This document shows, piece by piece, positions 43,986-52,312 of a stretch of DNA of 52,312 nucleotides. This DNA is from JAQIBY01 sp046546095 (GTDB taxonomy: Bacteria > Bacteroidota > Bacteroidia > Bacteroidales > ML635J-15): the NCBI GenBank assembly GCA_046546095.1, contig JBKGYK010000013.1:1-52312 (forward strand), given 5' to 3'. The notes beneath the pieces are model-generated. The model was not told where the DNA came from. It worked only from the letters and a program-made list of their open reading frames with translations, and ran no database searches. A program made the translations under genes and the position numbers. Numbering within the stretch: the stretch's first letter is position 1; each line of letters opens with the position of its first letter.

Positions 43986-45098
43986 ATGAACAAACTAACC
44001 CGTTATATTGTCGGTATTCTGAGCCTTGTGGTGCTGGGGGCTTTCCTTTGGTACTTTACGGAAATAGTGGCCTATATACTGATCGCAGCAGTGATTTCCA
44101 TGATTGGCCGACCGGTGATAAACAGGCTAACAATGCTACACATCAAAAGTTTCCGCGTACCACGCTGGCTTGCCTCAGGCGTAACACTTGCAAGCATGTT
44201 GTTTCTGCTGGTCATGTTTTTCAGAATCATTATTCCCCTGGTAGGAGAACAGGTTTCCGATTTAAGTAAGATAGAACCCACCACTTTATCAAAAAACCTG
44301 AAAGACCCTTATCAGGAAATAGATAACTGGGTTCATTCCATCCCCCTGGGGAATTCAGAGGAATTTTCATCAAGGGAATTTATCACAGAAAAAATCGTCA
44401 GGCTGGTACAATTTGATGAAATCTCTTCTTTGATAAATAACATAGGAGGTGCACTGGGCAGTGTCCTGATCGGAATCTTTTCCGTAATTTTTATCAGTTT
44501 CTTTTTCATGAAAGAAGAAAAGCTATTTGATTACGGAGTGCTATTGCTTGTTCCTGTAGGCTATGAGGACAAAACAGAAAATGCCCTCAGAAAAATCCGA
44601 AAACTCATCTCGCGATACTTTATCGGACTTGTCGGGCAGGTTACCGGAATCATCATTTTGGTCACCACCGGACTGACAATTTCTGGGGTGGAGTTTTCCC
44701 TGGCCTTGCTGATTGGAATCATTGCCGGATTTTTAAACCTGATTCCCTATCTGGGACCATGGATTGGTGCTGCCATTGGCATGGTTCTGATTATTGCCGG
44801 AAATCTGGGTATTGATTTTTACGATGAAATGCTGCCCATGCTGATTTTTGCCTTTATTACCTTTGCCGTCACCCAGGCCATTGATGTGGGCGTATTTCAA
44901 CCCACCATTTTTGGCAGCTCGGTAAGGGCACATCCACTGGAGGTTTTTCTTGTGATTCTCATTGCCGGAAAACTGGCCGGTGTCATTGGCATGATGCTGG
45001 CGATCCCCTCCTATACCGTACTCAGGGTATTGGCCCTTGAATTTTTCAACCAGTACAAACTGGTACGGGGAATTACCAAAAGCATTAAAAACGACTAA
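43986..45098 (+). CDS. AI-2E family transporter
   Basis: 370 aa polytopic membrane protein with about seven to eight helices: two or three at the N-terminus (IVGILSLVVLGAFLWYF, WLASGVTLASMLFLLVMFF), a soluble central loop (about 100-150), then several at the C-terminus. The family landmarks are LNLIPYLGPWIGAAIGM and the C-terminal GVIGMMLAIPSYTVLRVL. Members export small compounds or sodium; AI-2 itself is not the general substrate, so the substrate here is open. It lies 2 bases upstream of the aspartate kinase gene. Confidence 0.9.
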   Translation: MNKLTRYIVGILSLVVLGAFLWYFTEIVAYILIAAVISMIGRPVINRLTMLHIKSFRVPRWLASGVTLASMLFLLVMFFRIIIPLVGEQVSDLSKIEPTTLSKNLKDPYQEIDNWVHSIPLGNSEEFSSREFITEKIVRLVQFDEISSLINNIGGALGSVLIGIFSVIFISFFFMKEEKLFDYGVLLLVPVGYEDKTENALRKIRKLISRYFIGLVGQVTGIIILVTTGLTISGVEFSLALLIGIIAGFLNLIPYLGPWIGAAIGMVLIIAGNLGIDFYDEMLPMLIFAFITFAVTQAIDVGVFQPTIFGSSVRAHPLEVFLVILIAGKLAGVIGMMLAIPSYTVLRVLALEFFNQYKLVRGITKSIKND

Positions 45099-45100
45099 TT

Positions 45101-46369
45101 ATGCATATATATAAATTTGGTGGAGCATCTGTAAAAGATGCCGCATCCATAAAAAAAATTGCAGATATACTGAAACAATCCGAACGTGCTAAAATCATCG
45201 TGATTTCAGCAATGGACAAAACAACAAATGCATTGGAAAATCTCACTGAAGCCTATTTCACAAGGGATTCTGCCAATGCACAGGCAATTTTTGAAGAAAT
45301 TAAAAATTATCATCAGAACATTTATCAGGAACTCTGCGGTAAAGATGATCATGACCAGCATCCTGAATTTCAAACTACCCTGTCCTATCTCTCTGACAAG
45401 TTGCAACAGCCGCCTTCACTGAACTACGATTTTGAATATGACCAGATTGTACCCTGCGGTGAACTCTTGTCAACACAAATTATCAGCGCCTATCTCAGTC
45501 GTGCCGATGTGGAAAATGAATGGATAGATGCCAGGAACATTATCCGCACCGATGACAGCTACCGCGAAGCCAATATCGACTGGGAAACCAGCCGCAAAGC
45601 TTTCAAACGACATCTTGGATACATACAAAAACACATCATCACCCAGGGGTTTATCGGCAGCACACCGGAAGGAATCAACACTAGCCTGGGCCGGGAAGGT
45701 TCTGATTATACCGCTGCCATTTTTGGCGTACTGGCCGATGCTAAAGATGTGACCGTCTGGAAAGATGTGCCGGGAATCATGAATGCCGACCCAAAACGCT
45801 TCGACTTCAGTGAAAAATTGCCGCTGATATCCTATCAGGAAGCCATCGAGCTTGCATATTTCGGAGCCAAAGTCATCCACCCACGCACCATCAAACCTCT
45901 GGAAAACAAAAACATACCGCTGTACGTCAGATCCTTTATCAATTCCAAAAGTGAAGGCACAATTATTCGCAAGATTGAAGATGAGGTGAAACTTGCCCCG
46001 GTGTATATTGTAAAAGAAGAGCAAATCCTGATGTCAATTTCTCCACGTGATTTTTCATTCATTATGGAAAAACACATAAGCCGGATATTTGATATTTTTG
46101 ATAAATTCAATGCCCATGTCAGCATAAGTCAAAACTCAGCCATCTCCTATTCGGTTTGTTTTAATTGCGATAAGCGGAAATTACCGGCATTGATACAGCG
46201 CCTGTCCGAAGATTTCAAAATACTGTACAATGAAAATCTCGAATTGATCACCATCAGACATTTTACAGATGAGGCCGTTACAAAAATGTTATCGGGAAAA
46301 GAAGTTATACTTGAGCAACGCTCCCGGAATACTGCCCGCTTTGTTGTGCGCAATCTCAGGAAACAGTAA
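45101..46369 (+). CDS. lysC: Aspartate kinase (monofunctional)
   Basis: 422 aa. It phosphorylates aspartate, opening the pathway to lysine/diaminopimelate, threonine and methionine. The substrate motif KFGGASV lies at residues 5-11. Other kinase-core motifs are IVISAMDKTTN, GEGFIGS-like TQGFIGSTPEG, LGREGSDYTAAIFG and VWKDVPGIMNADPK. ACT-domain sequence fills about 300-420 (IFDIFDKFNAHVSI, SQNSAISYSV), the site of feedback control. There is no homoserine dehydrogenase fusion. It is coupled to the transporter gene by a 2-base gap; its stop is 4 bases from the stop of upp on the other strand. Confidence 0.94.
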   Translation: MHIYKFGGASVKDAASIKKIADILKQSERAKIIVISAMDKTTNALENLTEAYFTRDSANAQAIFEEIKNYHQNIYQELCGKDDHDQHPEFQTTLSYLSDKLQQPPSLNYDFEYDQIVPCGELLSTQIISAYLSRADVENEWIDARNIIRTDDSYREANIDWETSRKAFKRHLGYIQKHIITQGFIGSTPEGINTSLGREGSDYTAAIFGVLADAKDVTVWKDVPGIMNADPKRFDFSEKLPLISYQEAIELAYFGAKVIHPRTIKPLENKNIPLYVRSFINSKSEGTIIRKIEDEVKLAPVYIVKEEQILMSISPRDFSFIMEKHISRIFDIFDKFNAHVSISQNSAISYSVCFNCDKRKLPALIQRLSEDFKILYNENLELITIRHFTDEAVTKMLSGKEVILEQRSRNTARFVVRNLRKQ

Positions 46370-46373
46370 ACAC

Positions 46374-47030
46374 TTATAATTTCGGGCCATATGCCAGATC
46401 ACCGGCATCTCCCAGTCCGGGGACAATGTATGATTTTACGGTAAGCTCATCATCCACAGCCGCAGTCCAGATGGTACATTTATCAACAGGCATCAGCTTC
46501 TGAAGATTTTCTATGCCCTCTTTGGATGAAATGATGGCAGCAAGATGAACATGAGCAGGCTCCCCGTATTTTTTCATGGCTTTATAGGCAAGATCAAAGC
46601 TTGAGCCTGTCGCCAGCATGGGGTCAACAATGATTACATCCCTGTCTGTCAAATCAGGTGCGGTAACATAATCCAGCTTTACTTCAAATGTATGGTCTTT
46701 ATGATATTTCCGGTATCCGGCAATGAAAGCATTGTCAGATTTGTCAAAGTAATTCAGAAAACCCTGATGAAACGGAATGCCAGCACGCAAAATGGTGGCA
46801 AGAACCGGGTACTTATCCATCACCGGCACATCAGCAACACCCAGCGGGGTTTTGATGTTCTCACGTTTGAAAACCATCTCACGGGAAATCTCATATGCCA
46901 TAATCTCACCTACCCGTTCCATATTTCTCCTGAAACGTAAACTGTCTTTCTGTATGCGCTCATTACGAATCTCTGATACAAACTGATCCAGCAGACTGCC
47001 ACGCTCACCAAGATTTACAAATTTTATCAT
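46374..47030 (-). CDS. upp: Uracil phosphoribosyltransferase
   Basis: 218 aa. It salvages uracil with PRPP to give UMP. The PRPP loop is seen in VIIVDPMLATGSSF. The uracil-binding C-terminus has IVPGLGDAGDLAYG. ATILRAGIPFHQGFL is the flexible catalytic region. It is transcribed alone. A seven-of-eight -7-like box (TATCTTTA on the minus strand, 47098-47091) is a possible promoter. It complements the de novo gene pyrF elsewhere in the window. Confidence 0.94.
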   Translation of the reverse strand: MIKFVNLGERGSLLDQFVSEIRNERIQKDSLRFRRNMERVGEIMAYEISREMVFKRENIKTPLGVADVPVMDKYPVLATILRAGIPFHQGFLNYFDKSDNAFIAGYRKYHKDHTFEVKLDYVTAPDLTDRDVIIVDPMLATGSSFDLAYKAMKKYGEPAHVHLAAIISSKEGIENLQKLMPVDKCTIWTAAVDDELTVKSYIVPGLGDAGDLAYGPKL

Positions 47031-47184
47031 AACACTTGTTTTTGTATACGCCGTAATAGAAACCCAGATACAACGTTGTTTTCTAAAATGTAAAGATAGG
47101 TTGAATCCTGAAACTGAAATACAATTTTCTCTGCTTTACAACAGAAAATCTTTCCCTCCATTATGATTTTCAGGCAAAAAGGCA

Positions 47185-48255
47185 TCAGGAAAAAACATAA
47201 TCCCCGTCGCCGTCTGCGGCAAGCGGACTAAAACCTGACGGCTGCCAGGATGCATATATTTTTTGTGTTTTTCTTTTGTGATACACAAAATGCTTTTTAT
47301 GCATGGCCACAGCTTCGGATAATACCGGATCATAAATAATCATCTGCCGGATAAAATTTCTGCGGCAGTATCTCACAAGCCAGGCTGCCATGGCCTCATG
47401 TCCGCCATCACCAAGCTGAAAATAGGGAATCTGCAAGCTGCCGTCACGGTATTGCAACATGGCAAAACCACAGGTTTCTTCCTGCTCTTTCATCAGAATA
47501 AAGCGATAATAAAACCGGCCGGCCCGGTGAGAAAAATAATATGCCTGCTTCTCCCCGCCTTCCCTGATCCAGGGATATTGTATAATCCACTCCAGCTCAC
47601 GCCTGCCCCGCTCAAATCCCAACACATGACGGTTTTCAAATTCCCGGTAAAAGGTTTCATTGGGTTCTTTCAGCAATGTAAACTCACAACCAGGTGCCGG
47701 TGGCCGTAAAAACAGCCGTTTACACACAGCCGCTACGGCAAAAGCAATATCCCCAAAGGGAAGCAGTAGTTTTTTGAATGCTCCTGCACGCATCCGGTAC
47801 AGACGTGATGGCCGTGCATACAAATAAAATCCATAACCCCTGCGCGTGGAAATCTCCCGAAACTTGCCGGATTTTTGATACAGCGCATGCGACTCGGGTG
47901 CAAAGTTGGAATACATCAGCTTGTGATCCCAGTCTATGAGTACAGCTTCCAGAAGCCTGCCCGAATGTCCCTGACGACGATGATCCGGATGAACCCAATT
48001 GCCGCTGAGCCAGCCAAAATGTTCCGGTGTCTTTCCATGATAATTGTCCGGCAGAATGCTTCGATAGGCGATCAGCTCCCCGTTTTTTTGCAGATAGTAC
48101 AGTATGTGATCATCCGGACGGGCATTTGGATTGGCAAGATAAGAAGCGATCCGCTCCTGTGACAGTGGTTTTTGCGTAAATCCTTTGTACACTTCTGATT
48201 TGACGAATTTTTTCAAATCAGCATGCTTGATTTTATGTAAACCGGTGCTGCTCAT
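47185..48255 (-). CDS. GNAT-family acetyltransferase
   Basis: 356 aa. The acetyl-CoA-binding motif A is in NWVHPDHRRQGHSGRLLEAVL (about residues 86-106, RRQGHSG at 93-99), with SNFAPESHALYQKSGKF following. The N-terminal half is a standard GNAT domain. The C-terminal half (about 200-356) is not recognised, but contains a second mixed alpha/beta region with basic residues. It is the last gene of the leftward operon; its ATG overlaps the stop of the deacetylase gene by 4 bases. The context suggests that it acetylates a glycan or an amino sugar, which is inference. Confidence 0.8.
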   Translation of the reverse strand: MSSTGLHKIKHADLKKFVKSEVYKGFTQKPLSQERIASYLANPNARPDDHILYYLQKNGELIAYRSILPDNYHGKTPEHFGWLSGNWVHPDHRRQGHSGRLLEAVLIDWDHKLMYSNFAPESHALYQKSGKFREISTRRGYGFYLYARPSRLYRMRAGAFKKLLLPFGDIAFAVAAVCKRLFLRPPAPGCEFTLLKEPNETFYREFENRHVLGFERGRRELEWIIQYPWIREGGEKQAYYFSHRAGRFYYRFILMKEQEETCGFAMLQYRDGSLQIPYFQLGDGGHEAMAAWLVRYCRRNFIRQMIIYDPVLSEAVAMHKKHFVYHKRKTQKIYASWQPSGFSPLAADGDGDYVFS

Positions 48256-49247
48256 CGTTTAACAATGGATTTTATTTTGTCCGCGATGATCTCTCCGGAA
48301 ACGATTTTTTTGGCGGAAAATCGCCTGCCGTGCTCCATTGGGATTCTCTGATAATGCGGAATATCCGGAGTTTTCCCAAAACCACTGGTGCCAAAGGTAG
48401 CTGCAAAACCACCGGCCTCAATCACAGCATTTAGTTGCTCCCTGCTCATGCCATCATCCGTAAAGGGATAGGCAAATGTTTTGATATTTTGACTTACAAT
48501 GTCTGATACTGCATCAGCACTCTCACTGGCCTCGCGCAACCTTTCGTCCGCAGATATTTCGGAAAACAGAGGATGATGCTGGCTGTGGGCGCCTATATGA
48601 AAACCATCCTTTTGCAATGATCGCACCTCGGATTCAGTCATATAAACACGGGTCTGCAGTTTCATACTCTGCCGGTTTACCTGCAAACGCTCCATAATCC
48701 TGTCAATCACATCCAGAGAGAAATAATTCACAGCACGAAGCTGCTCCTGATACCCTAGCATTTCCTTTTCCTTCATTTTGATGATGGTACATGATGCATC
48801 ATCGGATGGATCCTGATTTTTGAGATCGTGGATCAGCCAGGAAGCCTCGTATCGGTAAAACCAGGCCTTATCGTCAATGAATGCCGGGTTGATAAAAAAT
48901 GCAGCCGGAATACCTTTTTCTTTCAGTATGGGTGCAACAATTGAATGGCACTCCTTCAGCCCGTCATCAAAGGACAAAAGCATGTGAGCTTTGTTTCTAT
49001 CGTACCTGTTGCTGATAAAATCCTCCATGCTGAGAGGAAGAAAATGCCGGAGCAGATAATCCAGATCCTGACGAAAAGCACGGCTGCTTTTCACATGATA
49101 CAATTCAGCCAGATGAGGTAGCGTTTCATCACTGACTGTATGATAAAAAGGCATGATGACAGGCGGTATCTTCTTTCGCACTGCTGCGGATACTTTTGTA
49201 AAAGGAGCCATCCAGCCATACAATTCTGTCTTTTGCTGATGTGTCAT
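48252..49247 (-). CDS. NodB-type polysaccharide deacetylase
   Basis: 331 aa. Motif 1 is SFDDG (D94, D95) and motif 2 GAHSQHH (about 217-223). The later FAYPF and RIPMEHGRR match the sixth-strand and catalytic-base regions of the 'YadE-like' branch seen in glycan biosynthesis clusters. It probably deacetylates an undecaprenol-linked or exported sugar polymer; there is no signal peptide, which favours a cytoplasmic or membrane-associated substrate. Both ends overlap neighbours by 4 bases, indicating tight translational coupling to the FemAB-like and GNAT genes. Confidence 0.88.
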   Translation of the reverse strand: MTHQQKTELYGWMAPFTKVSAAVRKKIPPVIMPFYHTVSDETLPHLAELYHVKSSRAFRQDLDYLLRHFLPLSMEDFISNRYDRNKAHMLLSFDDGLKECHSIVAPILKEKGIPAAFFINPAFIDDKAWFYRYEASWLIHDLKNQDPSDDASCTIIKMKEKEMLGYQEQLRAVNYFSLDVIDRIMERLQVNRQSMKLQTRVYMTESEVRSLQKDGFHIGAHSQHHPLFSEISADERLREASESADAVSDIVSQNIKTFAYPFTDDGMSREQLNAVIEAGGFAATFGTSGFGKTPDIPHYQRIPMEHGRRFSAKKIVSGEIIADKIKSIVKR

Positions 49248-50140
49248 GGGCGATTAATTTTTTCCAGAATGCGCATTCCAGAACTTATCAACACAGGATA
49301 GGCTTCATTTGTTGCCCCAAATCCGCGGTAAAACCTTCTGATTCCCTGATTGACGGATCCTTCAAAATCAATTACATAATCCTTTCCGGCATATTGCTCC
49401 ATCATATCACTTACCAGCAGAAAAGCAGCAGCATGCTTTTTTCCCGCTTCATTGCCGGCCGCCTGAAAATACACCAGGTGCCTGAAATCCTTTATCCAGC
49501 AAACGGCTGACACAAGTTCACCGTCAAGCCATGCACCGGCAGGTATCAGAAGATTCTTTTTGTCAAGTTCAGCAAGCAGGTTCCCGAGCTTTTCCCATTG
49601 CTTTCCGCTCATACGTGTACCACTCGACTTTTTTAATTCCAGGTATTGTTCTGTTCTTACGGGACGGATTTCCAGACCGGCTTTTTTGGCCTTTTTTATA
49701 TTCCTCCTGTGATTGTTCCTGAAATCCAAAACCAGGGATTTCCATGATTTGTCAAGCGGAAGTACCATATTGGGACGAAGTTCCAGCTTGTGATTTTCAG
49801 GAAAAAACCGGGTCTGACTGTTCAGATTGAGGTGATAAAACGGAGATGCAATTTTTTTCTTCATTGCAGACAGCAAACCTTTGGGATAGCTGTGTATCCA
49901 GAAAGGACCCAGCTGCTGACAAAACCAGGGCTGAATATACAGGCGGATACCGGCCTTTTTCACATAGGGCAAAGGCATCACTGCTCTGTAATTATCCAGA
50001 ACCAGGCCATCCCATTTTCCATTGGTAAGGCAATCGAGATACCAGCTAAGTGCATAAACACGACCGTTTTCAGAGTCCCGCACACACAGGTCCCAGGCAT
50101 TTTTGTCTATCTGGCTGTTTGATAGCTTCCGGATATTCAT
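49244..50140 (-). CDS. FemAB/BioF2-like acyltransferase (GNAT fold)
   Basis: 298 aa. The fold is that of the lipid II aminoacyltransferase and polysaccharide-acylation branch: MPLPYVKKAG and IQPWFCQQLG early, then FRNNHRRNIKKAKKAGLEIRP, and the late acceptor-binding stretch DFEGSVNQGIRRFYRGFGA. This last motif is typical of FemAB-like proteins annotated as peptidoglycan bridge or exopolysaccharide modification enzymes. Donor (aminoacyl-tRNA or acyl-CoA) cannot be inferred. Start and stop each overlap the neighbouring gene by 4 bases. Confidence 0.85.
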   Translation of the reverse strand: MNIRKLSNSQIDKNAWDLCVRDSENGRVYALSWYLDCLTNGKWDGLVLDNYRAVMPLPYVKKAGIRLYIQPWFCQQLGPFWIHSYPKGLLSAMKKKIASPFYHLNLNSQTRFFPENHKLELRPNMVLPLDKSWKSLVLDFRNNHRRNIKKAKKAGLEIRPVRTEQYLELKKSSGTRMSGKQWEKLGNLLAELDKKNLLIPAGAWLDGELVSAVCWIKDFRHLVYFQAAGNEAGKKHAAAFLLVSDMMEQYAGKDYVIDFEGSVNQGIRRFYRGFGATNEAYPVLISSGMRILEKINRP

Positions 50141-51435
50141 GAATCGCTCGCTTTGTTAAGCATGCCAATATAGACTTTTTTCCAGCCTTTCCAAACTCCG
50201 TTATCTGACAGGGATTCATTGTGCCATACCGGGATGAAATCGCCACCATGCTCACGAAACAGACTGATGTAATTGCTTATTGTCCTTTCTGCCTGATCCG
50301 GTTTAAGATTGAGATGATATTTCAGGGTGGCATCCATGATGGTCACCGGAAAGGTTTTCACGCTAAAGGGTCTTTCATTCTCAATATCGTATGGATAATA
50401 AGCAAAGGTGGCACCCGATCGGAAACCGCCATATGACGGGAATCCCATGGAATAATCCTCCTTAATGCCCAGTTTTTCAAGACGTCGGAATGTATCCGGC
50501 ACCTTCAGTCGAAGGTAATGCTGACGTGACTTGCTGACCTTTGTGTTCAGGATATTTTCCAGGCGTTTCTTTTCTTTTTTCATATACCGGAATGATTTTC
50601 CCGATTTGTAGGAAGGATGAACTCCGGTATCAAAATGCTTACTGAGTCTGCGAATCAATTCCTGCTGATGCTTATTCCACCAGGGAATATTTTTGTCAAA
50701 ACGGGCGTAATCCCCCATCAGCCAAAACACCAGGCATAAAGGCGTTCTGTTTTTGTGGATTTCGATGATTTCATCATAATTTTCAAAAGGATCGGGCTGA
50801 TGCCGCCTGAGTACCGCCTTGCGTTCCTTAATGCTGTTGCCGTCATTTTTAAGTTTGTCACGAATGGTAGCTGCCAGAAGGCGCCAGCGTGGCTTGTGCA
50901 TGTATGCCCATGTGTTGTCTATATCCATGCTGGATCTGAACCTGTAAGAAGGTTTCGACCAGACAAATTCTGAAAAGCGGGATTTTAGTTTTTTCATAAA
51001 ATCCTCAATCCACAAATTCACCAGCGGCGTTTCAAGATAACCGGCACGCCAGGCGATGGTACGCTCAGCATGATATCTGCCGTGCTGATCCACATCGTCA
51101 ATGACATATTCCTCATACCGGCTGAGGAAGAAAAAACAGGCAGCAAACACATCATAATGCAAATCCTCTCCTTTGGTTTTGAATATTACAGGCAATCGCT
51201 CATATGGCAATTCCGGCAATGTATCGCGAATATGATCTTCGTGCAAAAGTCCTTCGGGTGCAATGTTGAAGGCTTTCGCGAAAAATGTACCACTGTAATT
51301 GATGAAAATTTCACCTGAAGGAATATCCTGTGCATTGCTGAAAAACCTGACCTCCTCTTCGCTGTATTCTTCAAAAATCAGATTGGCGATATATCGTAAA
51401 CGTGGTGTGATATGCGTGCTGTAAATACAGATCAT
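50137..51435 (-). CDS. Polysaccharide deacetylase-like protein with DUF7033-type N-terminus
   Basis: 432 aa. The N-terminal 130 residues (YSTHITPRLRYIANLIFEEY, ending around FFLSRYEEYV) match the domain often fused to divergent deacetylases in Bacteroidota. The C-terminal part follows the deacetylase order but with altered motifs: SMDIDNTW replaces the usual FDDGP, GVHPSYKSG replaces the HxxxH site, and SMGFPSYGGFRSG corresponds to the RxPY/G region. It may be a metal-independent or differently acting hydrolase. It lies 11 bases after radC and overlaps the next gene by 4 bases. Confidence 0.8.
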   Translation of the reverse strand: MICIYSTHITPRLRYIANLIFEEYSEEEVRFFSNAQDIPSGEIFINYSGTFFAKAFNIAPEGLLHEDHIRDTLPELPYERLPVIFKTKGEDLHYDVFAACFFFLSRYEEYVIDDVDQHGRYHAERTIAWRAGYLETPLVNLWIEDFMKKLKSRFSEFVWSKPSYRFRSSMDIDNTWAYMHKPRWRLLAATIRDKLKNDGNSIKERKAVLRRHQPDPFENYDEIIEIHKNRTPLCLVFWLMGDYARFDKNIPWWNKHQQELIRRLSKHFDTGVHPSYKSGKSFRYMKKEKKRLENILNTKVSKSRQHYLRLKVPDTFRRLEKLGIKEDYSMGFPSYGGFRSGATFAYYPYDIENERPFSVKTFPVTIMDATLKYHLNLKPDQAERTISNYISLFREHGGDFIPVWHNESLSDNGVWKGWKKVYIGMLNKASDS

Positions 51436-51446
51436 TGCAGTGGATT

Positions 51447-52151
51447 TTATAGGGTTTCTGAATCGTCGTTGAGTATACTTTCATCGGCAAAACTGTAATA
51501 GCCGTTGCCGGTGATGATGATGTGATCGAGCAAACTGATATCCATGAGCTCTGCTGCTCTTTTGAGTTTCATGGTGATGCTGACATCGCTCTGGCTGGGC
51601 TTCTTATTTCCCGAGGGATGGTTGTGGGTTACAATCAGCCCCTGTGCCAGTTTTTCCAAAGCAGATTTAAGCACCATTTTCACATCAATCACAGTACCAA
51701 TGGTACCGCCGGAGGACAGTTTTTTCTTGTCAATGACCTTGTTTGCACGATCAAGAAACAAGACCCAGAACTCCTCATGGGGCAAATCACCGATCACGGG
51801 CTCCATAAGCTCTACAGCATCAAAGCTACGGCGAATGGCGGGATACTCCTTGCGATTGACTTTTCTGCGCCGGCCGAGTTCCATAGCAGCTGCAATACTA
51901 ACAGCCTTGGCATGACCTACACCCTGAAAACGGCAAAGCTCGTCAGCAGAGGCCTTGCCCAAACGACTCAGGTTGTTGTCATACTGTGCCAGCATATGTC
52001 TGGCCAACTCCACGGCAGACATGTTCCGGCTACCGGAACCCAAAAGTATGGCGATCAACTCCGCATCGGTGAGGGCTGAAGCCCCTTTTTCAAGTAGCTT
52101 CTCGCGCGGCCTGTCTTGTTCAGCCCAGCTTTTGATGGATTGTAATGTCAT
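51447..52151 (-). CDS. radC: RadC/JAB-domain protein
   Basis: 234 aa. Despite the name, RadC is not established as a repair enzyme; it has a helix-hairpin-helix part (RFQGVGHAKAVSIAAAMELGRR, about 75-95) and a JAB/MPN metalloprotease-like domain. The JAMM motif is intact: a Glu in LPHEEF (E126/E127), HNHPSGNKKPSQSD with H176, H178 and D189. It has its own promoter at 52172-52201. It leads a tight run of four envelope-type genes on the same strand, the first of which follows by 11 bases, so co-transcription is likely. Confidence 0.93.
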   Translation of the reverse strand: MTLQSIKSWAEQDRPREKLLEKGASALTDAELIAILLGSGSRNMSAVELARHMLAQYDNNLSRLGKASADELCRFQGVGHAKAVSIAAAMELGRRRKVNRKEYPAIRRSFDAVELMEPVIGDLPHEEFWVLFLDRANKVIDKKKLSSGGTIGTVIDVKMVLKSALEKLAQGLIVTHNHPSGNKKPSQSDVSITMKLKRAAELMDISLLDHIIITGNGYYSFADESILNDDSETL

Positions 52152-52171
52152 TGACTGTGATTTGATAATCC

Positions 52172-52201
52172 TAAAGATAATAAAATCCGGAATTCAGACA
52201 A
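52172..52201 (-). promoter_or_regulatory. Promoter of the radC operon
   Basis: On the minus strand TTG (52201-52199), a 19-base spacer and TATCTTTA (52179-52172), seven of eight matches to TAnnTTTG, lie about 21 bases before the radC ATG. Confidence 0.55.
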
Positions 52202-52236
52202 TAAAAAACTGCAGTTTTTATCCTTGTTTGTATTCG

Positions 52237-52312
52237 TTATAAGACAACCCAACCTGTCAGATCGGCATGACTTAATATTTCCTTTTTTGAACCATTAAGG
52301 CATGAAGGAAGT
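52237..52312 (-). CDS. Possible C-terminal end of an unidentified protein (partial)
   Basis: On the minus strand one frame is open from the window edge to a TAA at 52239-52237 and reads KKEILSHADLTGWVVL before the stop. The composition is protein-like and the strand agrees with the radC operon, but 25 open codons can occur by chance. A palindrome AAAAACTGCAGTTTTT lies between it and the radC promoter. Confidence 0.3.
   Translation of the reverse strand, partial: LPSCLNGSKKEILSHADLTGWVVL

Noticed and set aside
51522..52079. Open frame of 185 codons on the plus strand
   Set aside because: It is antisense to radC, which has an intact JAMM motif.
52204..52219. Palindrome AAAAACTGCAGTTTTT as a terminator
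   Set aside because: There is no loop beyond TGCA and the stem is only A/T pairs plus one C-G, so stable termination is doubtful.
1..52312. CRISPR arrays, insertion sequences, phage genes, rRNA genes
   Set aside because: No regularly spaced repeats, transposase or integrase motifs, phage structural genes or rRNA sequence were seen on either strand.

Overview
The window is chromosomal DNA from a member of the Bacteroidota, probably a Bacteroidales/Marinilabiliales-type organism. The evidence is: several secreted proteins ending in type IX secretion system (T9SS) sorting domains; PorE-like TPR/PD40/OmpA proteins; the Bacteroidota form of PurM; near absence of Shine-Dalgarno sites; and repeated matches to the Bacteroidota promoter -7 box TAnnTTTG. 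No species can be named from sequence alone. Gene density is high, with many 4-nt overlaps and convergent stop codons that abut or share bases. No CRISPR array, insertion sequence, prophage or rRNA operon was seen.

Layout. 1-6360: tail of an unidentified gene and a terminator, then an ECF sigma factor translationally coupled to a membrane protein with an anti-sigma-like N-terminus and a type B T9SS sorting domain, then two tandem PorE-like lipid/peptidoglycan-envelope proteins, one with and one without the OmpA domain. 6441-9625: housekeeping operon purM-prfA-pyrF. 9649-11447: an unrecognised membrane-anchored protein and a decayed TonB C-terminal fragment. 11520-19271: DUF72 protein, then the leftward group polX-ligA-pps-fpg, which carries a glycosylase/lyase, a gap-filling polymerase and a ligase, i.e. 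a base-excision-repair set, plus PEP synthase. 19449-22285: polysaccharide deacetylase, two tRNA-Gln genes with different anticodons, an orphan LuxE-like acyl-protein synthetase and a small secreted protein. 22412-24995: AhpD-like protein and miaB leftward, yebC rightward. 25125-28613: tRNA-Glu, Mpl muropeptide ligase, a LEA14-like lipoprotein, a SPOR protein and an orphan N-terminal transketolase half.

28614-32755: leftward M16 peptidase and a T9SS-tagged endonuclease/exonuclease/phosphatase. 32856-37837: dnaE, trxA, rsgA rightward. 37897-43864: a 56-aa 2[4Fe-4S] ferredoxin, an M1 aminopeptidase and a 1223-aa Asp-box/PKD/CUB-like protein, the last two with T9SS type A tails. 43986-47030: AI-2E family membrane protein and aspartate kinase rightward, upp leftward. 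47185-52151: a tight leftward operon radC - DUF7033-type deacetylase-like protein - FemAB-like acyltransferase - NodB deacetylase - GNAT acetyltransferase, which looks like a surface-glycan or cell-wall modification unit.

The two most interesting themes are (i) the sigma/anti-sigma locus at the left edge, in which the anti-sigma-like protein carries a T9SS cargo tag on its periplasmic end and sits next to PorE paralogues, suggesting a circuit that reports on T9SS or envelope state, and (ii) the four-gene envelope-modification operon behind radC. Both are inferences from architecture and context and have not been tested.
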